Shown here piece after piece: positions 56,047 through 64,000 of a stretch of DNA of 64,000 bases. Under the pieces are notes generated by a model, which searched no databases, was not told where the DNA came from, and saw nothing but the letters and a program-made list of their open reading frames with translations. The stretch is taken from positions 7,866,882 through 7,930,881 of the forward strand of contig CM035359.1 in NCBI GenBank assembly GCA_020137815.1. Direction: 5' to 3'. The stretch's first letter is position 1. Each line of letters starts with the position of its first letter. The translations under genes were made by a program, and so were the position numbers. This DNA comes from Hormiphora californensis. Its lineage: Eukaryota; Ctenophora; Tentaculata; Cydippida; Pleurobrachiidae.

Positions 56047-56212
56047 GGGGCGAGTAGGATATTCAATTCTAAAATAAGAGGTAAGCAGATGTATGTACAT
56101 TATAAGTACAATGTATAATACAGAGTATATTGCAGCAGATGTGTGTTTCTCATTTTAATCTCGAATTATATTAAATCTGGCACTCCCTTTGGTTACGAAA
56201 TCACCCCTATTC

Positions 56213-59200
56213 TTCTTCTTCTTCTTCTTCGTAGAGGCTGTCTCAGCCCCGTGAGGGGCTGAGATGAAGGGATGTAGCACAATGGTTACGTTCCCCAGCC
56301 TTGAGGTACCCCGACCAGAAATTCTAGATTCCTGGGGTGTACTTCTTGGAGTCGTGGTGTTTTCTACCTAGAGGACGGGTGAGGGTCCTCGGGGTGTAGT
56401 AGTTTCTCCGCCCTTCGGTAAAACGTGACGGTTTTTTGGAAGGGCAGGTGGTGTCTTATGTCGTCCAAAGTCACGCACAGCTTATCGAATACTTCTTGTC
56501 GAAGTTTCCACAGTAGTGGGCATTCTGTGAGTACGTGTTTGACAGTTTCGTCCTCCATCCCACACAGGTTGCAGGTTGTGGTTTTGACTTTTTTCAGTTT
56601 TTTCATATGGTAGTTTAGATTGCCATGTCCCGTGAGAAGGTGCGTGGCAGCTCTTAGATTACTTCTAGTCATGTTTTTCAGAGATTTCCCAAATCGGTCA
56701 GCCCATATCATATCCATGTGGTTTGATATTTTCCTGTTACCGGTTTTAATCTTGTTCCTTAGGGCTGCGTATGCTGCAGCTTTGGGGATTGGGATTAGGG
56801 TTTCTTCTGAAGTATTTTGAGCACCCTTTTTGGCCAGAGCGTCAGCAAGTTCGTTCCCGTGATGCCCTTGGTGGGCTGGGATCCATCTTACTGTGACGTT
56901 GTTCCAAATTGATAGGGTGTTGAGGTTTGATATTGTTTTCAGAGTGGTTTTTGACCTGGACGTGGTGGTGTCTAGGCTTTTTATGGTACCCTGGCTGTCG
57001 CAGTTTATTAGGACCCGCTCATTTGCAGTTCCACTGTCCAGCAGGGTTTGTGTTGCTTGTTGTATGGCAAACATTTCTGAGGCTGGCACTGATATGTGCG
57101 GGCCTAGGTTAAATGACTTTTGGGTTGTTTCTTCTCCATCTTTCCAGATGGTGAGTCCAGCTCCCGCATTGTCGTTTATTTTAGATCCATCCGTGTATAT
57201 AACAGTGGTAAACTCACTTTCCACCTCCTTGTAACTCCCCCTGTCCGGGATCTCCGTTAGGAAATCCCTGTCTAGGGAAAGCACAGGGGTGGTTAGATCG
57301 TGTGTCCACTCAGACGGTAAGGTTCTTAGTGTTTTGTTCACAGTGTTGGCGTGGGATGTGAACTTCTTGGGGTTTTTCAGGTCTGATTTTACTGGGCCTT
57401 CCCACTGCCCAGTGGCCATCAGAGTGTATGCTGTTTTCACCGCACAGAATCTAAGATGTTCTGTTATTGGTGTCGTGTTTGTAATCTTGTCCAATGCTGA
57501 CGCTGGGGTCGTGGGGAGGGCCCCCGTAACCATCTTAAGCGCCATTCTTTGGAGTTTGATCATATTGTCTTGGTTGGTTTTTGTAAGCATGGCGTTTGCC
57601 CATACCATTGCTCCATAGGAAAGAGCTGGTCGGACTATTGTTGTGTATATCCAGGATGCGGTCTTTGGGTTAAGTCCCCACGTGGGGCCTACAACTCTTC
57701 TACACTGCATTAGGATGTTTTTGCATTTCTTTATTTGTTTCACTATGTGCTCGTTCCAATTCAACTTGCTGTCTAGGGTAAGACCAAGGAATTTGGTGGA
57801 GCTCACGGTGTTTATGGAGTTTCCCCCGATTTTGATCGGGTCATTGATTTTAACGTTTTGCCGATGGGTGAAGATAACAATATGGGACTTTAGAGCACTA
57901 AGCTTAAGTCCCACTGTCTTGCACCACTTATTGATTGCCGTCAAGCCCTTTTGAGTAGCGTCCCTTAGTGGAAGAATATCCACCGAGGGGCCTGCCTTGG
58001 AGGGGGGCATTGTTGTTGTTACCAGGAGACTTAGGTCATCGGCGAATCCCTGTAGGTCACCTGGTATTTCCTTTTTACTGTGGTTGAGAAGATCATCCAT
58101 GACTAGGTTCCATAAGAATGGAGAGAGTATGCCGCCTTGGGGGCACCCTCTCGTTACCATGATCGTTAATGATTCTCCCAGCAGTTTTGTTGTTACCTTT
58201 CGGTTGGTGATTGTGAACATTATCCAGTCAACTGTCCGTTTATCACGGAGTTTGGCGTGGAGTGCTCTTTCGATAGCTTTAAAGGCAACGTTGTCGAACG
58301 CTCCCTCGATGTCGAGGAAAGTGCCCAACGCTATGCCTTGGTTCATTAGGGTCTTCTCAATTTTCCTTACTACTTTGTGGAGGGCTGTCTCGGTAGAGAC
58401 CCCCCTCTTAAAGCCGTATTGGGATTTATTGAGTTTTTTGTGGACTTTTTGATCCGCTTCGATGTGCCATAGCACCAACCTTTCAGCAAGTTTCTGGAGG
58501 TTGGATGCCAGGGTTATCGTTCGGAATGATTTTGGCTGGCGGTAATCTCCTTTCCCTGGTTTGGGTAGGTAGATTGCTTCCGCTTCCTGCCATAGTGTTG
58601 GAGTTTTTCCTAGTTCATAAGATGCTGTTACGATTTTTGCGAAGTATTTCGCAAAAGTATCGGCTATTTTCTGCATCATTATTGGCCTTATGCTATCCGG
58701 GCCCGCTGCAGTTAGGGGCCTGAATTCGCGTAGGGCTTTAATGATGCGTGTTGTTGAGAATGTTCTTTCATTAGACCATTTCCCGCGACCGATCTTATCA
58801 TAGTCTTGGGTTGATGGTCTTGTGATGTTGTGGTCTCCAAAGTGGACGTCTGCCATTGCTAGCAATGTTTCCTTCGGAGAGCTTGTTATGTTGCCGTTTT
58901 TGTCGTTTACACAGTTCAGTTTACAACCTTCACTGGTTTTAATGACATGGCTTATTTTTTGTGCATCAGAGAAGGCGTCGAGTTCTTCCGTCCATGCTTT
59001 CCAGCATTTTCTCTTGGAATATACTCGTATCTTGCTGTGGCTGTTTCTAGCAGCTCTGGCAAGGGCCCAGTCTTTTTGCATTTTGGTGTCTTGAGCTATC
59101 TCTAGTTTATCTAGCATTTCTAGTCTCGCCTTTTCGACCTCCTCCGTGAGCCACGGCGGGTCTTTAATTTGAGATGAAACGTATGTTGTCGGAGTGGTTT

Positions 59201-60452
59201 TTTGGTATGCCGTTATCATGATTTCAGTTATGGTTTTGGTAGCCTCTTCTAATTCTTCCATCGTATTGATTTCTGAATTTAGAGTTTTACTTTTCTCCAT
59301 TTCACTGATTGCTATTTCACGATATTGGCCCCAATTTGTTTTCTTTATGTTTTGAAAGGTGCGAATGTCTCTGCCGTCCATGTCGCCCATGACGAATGTG
59401 ATGGGGATGTGGTCTGACCGACATGCTCCTTTGATGGTTTGCCATTCTCTTATAGAGTCGACTGCTGAGTTGTTTGTTATGGTTAGGTCGATTACGTTCT
59501 CCCATCTGCCATTATCAAACGTTATTGCATTATTTACATTCGAGATATGCAAATCTTCTTGTATTATTTTGTCTAGGAGAGCTTCACCTCTAGTTGTTCC
59601 TTCTGGATCGAATCGCACACTCCCCCAGTCTGTGCTGTGGGCATTTACGTCTGATCCTAGGACTAGGGCGTGGTTGTTTATCTTTGCGTAATCAACTATC
59701 TCTTTGAACTTAGGAGGAGGGCATTCCATTCCTCTGCCCATATAAATGGAGCTGAGAATAGAGGCCTTATTTCCCAATTTCAAGAGAATTGTGACTGTGT
59801 CTCCATCAGTTAGACTGTTTAGGAGGAACACATGCTTAGATATGTTTTTGTGAATCATAATCCCTGCTCTGGGCCTTTCAGCGGTCTTGTCATAGACCGC
59901 CGTGTACCCATTGCTAGATTTTATTCTCTTTTGTTTTCCAATCAAAGGTGGTTCTTGGACCAGAATCACTTCGGATTGGGTTAGTTTTGAGGATATGATG
60001 TCATCCCACGCGTCAGGACCTTTGTTTAGGTTGATTTGAGTCACCCTAATCTGTCCCCGTTTCCGGGTGTCAGAGGAAGTCTTTGGCGGAGGATTTGTTT
60101 CTACCGTTTTTGCACCGTTTCCCTTTTGAGCGTTTCCGGTTGGGGCGGAATTCTCTTTCGGTTTGCGGGCTAGACGATTTTGTGTTGTTTTCCCTTTCCG
60201 AGCACCATTTCCTGCTTCAGCGTTTCCGTTTTGGACGGAATTCTTAATTAGGATTTGGGCTGGGTTTCCATTATGAGCGCCATTACCTGCTTTAGCGTTT
60301 CCGTTGTGGACGGAATTCTTAAGTGGGTTTTGGGCTGAACGGAGGGGTTGTGTTTGAGGTTGTGGGGAGAGTGCTCCACCTGTATCTTGATGTTGAGTAG
60401 AGTGAGAGTTCTCACTCGGAGTGGAAATAAATGAGAAACAATGATCACCCAT
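56213..60452 (-). mobile_element. LINE with intact endonuclease-RT-RNase H ORF
   Basis: One minus-strand frame of 1362 codons (60452-56364) has no stop. After a low-complexity N-terminus with a duplicated NGNA-x-AGNGA motif, residues about 135-350 form an APE-type endonuclease (VTQINLNKG, LVQEPPL, GSDVNAHSTDWGS, RSDHIPITF). Reverse transcriptase spans about 600-860 (KSFRTITLASNLQKL, GTFLDIEGAFDNV, TRGCPQGGILSPFLWN, catalytic GFADDLSLL). RNase H lies about 1075-1200 (VIYTDGSK, SEMFAIQQA, INCDSQG, NELADALAKKG). A zinc knuckle CNLCGMEDETVKHVLTEC sits near the end. RNase H points to the I/LOA/Ingi group. The 3' UTR ends in a hairpin (CTCAGCCCC / GGGGCTGAG) and a (GAA)n tail at 56215-56232. No ORF1 was seen, so the 5' end is probably lost. 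Confidence 0.9.
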
Positions 60453-60950
60453 AGAATACGGTGGGAGCAGGAGCAGTAATGAAATGCCCTAACATAAAAT
60501 GGAAATATGAACTGCCTCATGGTCATGGTATTAAGGCTCCGTGACCTGGGGGACGACAGTAAATCACCCCTACAGCCTAAAAGTATAAGTAGTAATACTG
60601 ACTGTCCGGTGGCTACCATATTTCTACTCCTCCTTCCCACTATCTTCCCATGGGGCAGATAGCGGGGATGGTGGTGTTGAGATGTGTAGAGACCTGTATA
60701 GAGCTAAAGCTTGAGAGATCGTGCCTTCTCCTTATCCTTCTCCTCCTTCACTCTTTATTGCTCTCCCCTCTGGAGGAGGGGACAGGTTAGAGAGATAGAG
60801 GAGAGGATCAGACAAGGTGACATGGTGTTATCAATGTAGTGCGCGCTCAGCTAGCGCCATAACCAATCCTATTTGGTAGTAGGGCGGTCATGGCGCGTTA
60901 CTGCACGAACCCTACTGTCGTGATAATTCACTATTGGTTCTACCTCGTTT
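60453..60950. other. No recognisable gene
   Basis: Upstream of the LINE ORF. No ORF1-like frame with zinc knuckles was found on the minus strand. Short ORFs look random. Confidence 0.4.
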
Positions 60951-60959
60951 GGTTTGTAA

Positions 60960-61330
60960 CTAGTGTTCCACGAGCGTGTACCACTGGGTGGCATTACTCT
61001 GGATCCTTGTTACTGGCCAAGAGGGGGTGGTTTTGTCATTCCGGTAGCAACCAGTGTTCCTATGTGAATGTAACTTCACATTGGATCCTTGTTGTGTACC
61101 GGGTGACTTTGGTTTTGGTCATGACTATTGCCAGCGTTCCTGTGAGAGATTCTCACTGAATTCTTGCTCTAGTCGTTAGTTTTAGTTGAGTCTATTGCCA
61201 GTGTTCCTGTGAGAGATTCTCACTGGATCCTTGCTCTAGCCATAACTATATTGTTTTAATGGGTTTGGGTGTGTACCTGTGTTGACGGTTCCCTGGACTG
61301 ACCCCGTGGTATGCTCCCGCGCCAAGATTG
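60960..61330. repeat. Degenerate units of about 50-75 bp
   Basis: TTGCCAGYGTTCCTGTGAGA and TTCTCACTGRATCCTTGCTC recur near 61131 and 61196, with weaker relatives at 60962 and 61052. The same core opens the 254-bp repeats that follow. Confidence 0.7.
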
Positions 61331-61985
61331 CTCCCACTGGCGTCACTGGGGGTACCTGATCTCTCACGGAGTCCTGGTATCCCACTTGGTCGCCTGAGGG
61401 TGCCTTCTCTGCGCAGGTGCCGCCACTGGGCCTCGTCCCGGGGCCATCTCCACTGGCCACGCCCAAAGTGTCGGTTTGTGGAGTGCCTGTGGTGGTCTGT
61501 CTCTCACCGGCCCTACAGTATGCCCCTGCCTCAGATTTGTCCCCTCTGGCCTCTCTTGGGGCTCCTGGCCCCCCCTCTATTGCCAGTGTTCCTGTGAGGG
61601 GTACTCACTGAATCCTTGCTCTAGAGGGAGGAGACCTGGTGCCCACTTGGAGGCCTGAGGGAACATCTCCGTTGCTGGGGACACTACGGGACCATGCTCG
61701 AGACCAACTCCACTGACTTCCAGGTATAGTTGTTGGTATGCCTGTGGGGGTCAGCCTCTCACCGGCCCCGCAGCGTGCACCTGCCTCAGATCTGTCCCCC
61801 TGGCTTCACTTGTGGCTCCTGGCCCCCCCTCTATTGCCAGTGTTCCTGTGAGGGGTACTCACTGAATCCTTGCTCTAGAGGGAGGAGACCTGGTGCCAGC
61901 TTGGTCGCCCAGGGGACATCTCCGTTGCTGGAGACACTACGGGACCATGCTCGAGACCAACTCCACTGACTTCCAGGTATAGTTC
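61325..61985. repeat. 254-bp tandem repeat, about 2.6 units
   Basis: CTATTGCCAGTGTTCCTGTG starts at about 61577 and again 254 bp later at 61831; a diverged unit precedes them. The two last units are nearly identical through CATGCTCGAGACCAACTCC. ORFs inside repeat with the unit and are not convincing. Confidence 0.85.
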
Positions 61986-62112
61986 TCCGCATACTGCAGT
62001 CTTTAGACACTAATGCTCCTTTTGAAGGGAGACATAAGCCCCGGCCCAAACTATAAAAGGCGTAGCAAGGATTCTCACCCCTATTATAACACGTGTTTTC
62101 CCTTCCTCTCAG

Positions 62113-62264
62113 GACTTCATACAGGCGACTGTGTGGCTTATTATTGCCGAGATGTCAAAGTGGTCCTGTTAAGAAACACCACGGCCCAGATTGAAGAGTT
62201 TAGGTGTAAATTTATTGTTTGTGGAGGTCTCATCTGGAGAGAGGTGATGTGGAAATTATTGAAA
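62113..62264 (+). CDS. Candidate internal exon, cysteine-containing
   Basis: Acceptor CCTTCCTCTCAG and donor AAA/GTAAGT bound one open frame (phase 1 in, phase 0 out) reading LHTGDCVAYYCRDVKVVLLR, then AQIEEFRCKFIVCGG and REVMWKLLK. Four cysteines and alternating hydrophobics suggest a small extracellular domain. Family unknown. Its phase does not match the next exon directly. Confidence 0.5.
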
Positions 62265-62582
62265 GTAAGTTCATGAATGATTTCGTTCCCTTAACGTAAC
62301 GCGCGAGGATGTTCTCACAACTAGAGTGTCGACCGTCGATCTCTGCGAAATGCATCTTGCGCGAAAACCACACCAATACATGATAGCAGAATCCTGCAGT
62401 AGGTTTGTGTGCACAGGGTGTGTAGTATGTACAGGGTGCCGGTCCCTTGTAAAAAACAATATTGCACAAGTCTCTCTTTCTTAAACTGACAGGTGCACAG
62501 TTGATCGACGGTCAGCAGCCCTATTTCTGGCTGCAGAGTCTGTTTCTGGCTGCTAGACCCTATTTCTGGCTTCAGAATCTAT

Positions 62583-62635
62583 TTCTGGCTGCTAGATTTA
62601 GCAGCCAGAAATAGGGTCTAGCAGCCAGAAATAGA
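62583..62635. repeat. Hairpin of CTATTTCTGGCTGCTAGA
   Basis: Three direct copies of TATTTCTGGCTGC-type sequence (62520-62600) are followed by inverted copies, forming a strong stem centred near 62600. Confidence 0.75.
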
Positions 62636-62733
62636 TAGTAACTTGTATCAACTGTTTGGATTTCTGCCTACTCTTGTCTGTCTGTGTAGATTGTAAATAC
62701 GTTTTAATCTTTAAAACAGATTACATTTTACAG

Positions 62734-62875
62734 GAATTTTGAATGCTGGGATGAAGTAGAAGTACATAGAAGGGAGATGTCAGATGGAGTCTATATTTCT
62801 TTCGGGGAACGGTATCAATACGAGGTGAACCAACAAAGATACTGTCATTACATTTTGTACCATTTTGATGAATAG
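62734..62875 (+). CDS. Candidate terminal exon
   Basis: After acceptor CATTTTACAG a phase-2 frame reads NFECWDEVEVHRREMSDGVY, then FGERYQYEVNQQRYCHYILY and HFDE-stop. Acidic and aromatic-rich with two cysteines. It is probably the last exon of the gene containing 62113-62264, through an exon I did not find. A decayed copy lies 484 bp downstream. Confidence 0.5.
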
Positions 62876-63217
62876 ACCCCATTTAATTCTTTCTAAAACT
62901 CCGCAACACCCGGCTACCATATCCGTTTACTCAGGATCAGCTGTGTGGTGCTGATAGCAACTTCCGCGGTAGATACATATGGAGGCCGAGGGGTGGGGTG
63001 ACCCCTGTGCATGTGGTGAACATGAGTCATCTGAGGTACCGCCCTGAAACACAATGAAAGAACAATTCATGTGCTTTTTGATCTCGGGATATCCAAAGTG
63101 TGAGTACACATTTCCGATGTCATATGTGTGGATGTCTAACCGTGACTGACCGTGTAAAACTAAAAAAGTTACAATCTGAATACACTCGACTCTTTTATTA
63201 CCGATTTTATATCACAG

Positions 63218-63350
63218 GAAAGTTTGAGTGCTGGGATGATCAGAAGTAGAAATCGAAGATGGGTCAACAGCATCAAGGTGAACCAAGAATTGCTGTCATT
63301 ACATTTTATACCAGGTATTGAAGAATCGACCCCAGGCCCATTTCGTTCTT
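63218..63350 (+). pseudogene. Decayed duplicate of the terminal exon
   Basis: Same acceptor context, then KFECWDDQK and an immediate stop. Downstream landmarks (AAGGTGAACCAA, CTGTCATTACATTTTATACC, GAATCGACCCCA and TTCTTTCTAAAAC) match 62820-62900 with internal deletions. Confidence 0.65.
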
Positions 63351-64000
63351 TCTAAAACCCCAGAACGATACGTGTGCGTAGTACACAGTACACACACTTA
63401 TGACTTATCGTTCGATTGTACACGCTGTGTACATAACTTGCACAACTCACAATACAAGGTGTGCCTGTGACTTGTGTAGTGTGTACATTATATCTCACGA
63501 TGTACCACTACCAACACTATACTATCTGGGCCCATATTGATTTCAGCAGCCTGTTCTACTCTGATCTATCCCCCTTTCAATTTCAGGAGCAAGATGTGTG
63601 ATGGACGAGGAAACTCAGACACAGGGGTATAACAAAAGATACAAATAGAATGGTGATTTGTGTGTTTTTTCCCGATCTGGATTGATCTCTGGTGACTGAT
63701 AACGCCTATTAATACGACCCGTACCAGCTGTTTATGTATTCCAAGACTTCAAAAAGACAATAGAAATAAGGGATAGTGATTGTGATGATATTCTGAAGTG
63801 ATAAACAGTAAAACTATGTTTGTTTTTGATTTTTGTTTAATCAACATTTCTTAAAACATAAATTCCCACGAATTCTTGCATCTATTAAACATGAGACCTA
63901 CTTTACTTTGTTCAGATTTATCTCCCGAATCCAACGCAACCGGAATTTTGAAAATCGGAGCAGTTTTACTTTTTTCATAAATTCTCACTCTCGCTGGGAA
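63351..64000. other. No recognisable gene
   Basis: Contains a GTACACA / TGTGTAC-rich stretch (63370-63490) and AT-rich sequence. No exon noticed. Confidence 0.4.

Noticed and set aside
55988-56055. Alternative last exon starting after TTCTTTCTAG (CSFTVDNEEFHEF)
   Set aside because: It reads like protein, but needs phase 2 while the preceding exon ends in phase 0; the 55891 acceptor fits instead.
56271-56345. tRNA-like sequence (GTAGCACAATGGTTACG plus a TTC-rich arm)
   Set aside because: An A-box-like start is visible, but I could not form convincing acceptor and T stems. It lies in the LINE 3' UTR on the opposite strand; possibly a SINE-related tail.
56425-59691. Plus-strand ORFs of 60-150 codons
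   Set aside because: They are antisense shadows of the LINE ORF on the minus strand.
61328-61969. Proline/leucine-rich ORFs
   Set aside because: They repeat with the 254-bp unit and lack splice support.

Overview
This is eukaryotic, almost certainly metazoan, nuclear DNA. The evidence is GT-AG introns with phase-matched exons, secreted proteins with signal peptides, extracellular cysteine-rich modules flanked by phase-1 introns, animal-type non-LTR retrotransposons (LINEs) and several families of short DNA transposons. No bacterial operon, CRISPR array or phage structure is present. An early-branching marine animal such as a sponge would fit, but that is a guess.

Layout. (1) 925-8554, minus strand: the best gene. 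I assembled 12 exons whose 11 junctions are all phase-compatible. They give a signal peptide followed by about six divergent CCP/sushi-like modules, and the gene runs off the left part of the window. Its introns hold LINE fragments, MITEs (miniature inverted-repeat elements) and (CT)n tracts. (2) 8555-23200: intergenic and repeat DNA, with a 1.48-kb mariner-like palindrome, a field of GTCTAGAC palindromes, a LINE fragment and a 2.56-kb piggyBac-type element full of GTTGCG-N4-CGCAAC sites. (3) 23241-56046, plus strand: a signal-peptide exon and scattered small candidate exons of one or more unrecognised secreted proteins, far apart because of inserted repeats. The clearest blocks are 23241-23444, 29972-30076 and 55419-56046. 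(4) 23824-24715: a non-autonomous element whose ends and 5-bp target duplication match the Transib pattern. (5) 25300-52000: mostly foldback elements, nested insertions and tandem arrays. One foldback carries a decayed DEDDh-exonuclease-like fragment. Another has 21-bp tandem repeats in both arms and has been invaded by a 2.8-kb LINE. (6) 56213-60452, minus strand: a LINE with an uninterrupted 1362-codon ORF (endonuclease, reverse transcriptase, RNase H, zinc knuckle) and a 3' hairpin plus GAA tail. (7) 60950-64000: tandem repeats, then two terminal-type exons of another secreted-looking protein, the second a decayed duplicate.

There is no evidence of a multi-gene pathway. The dominant theme is repeat biology: about a dozen different foldback elements, at least six LINE copies, long (CT)n tracts, and nested insertions whose target duplications can be read directly. 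Splice sites, phases, inverted termini and target duplications were read from the sequence. Family names come from known hallmarks, and links between distant exons are inference.
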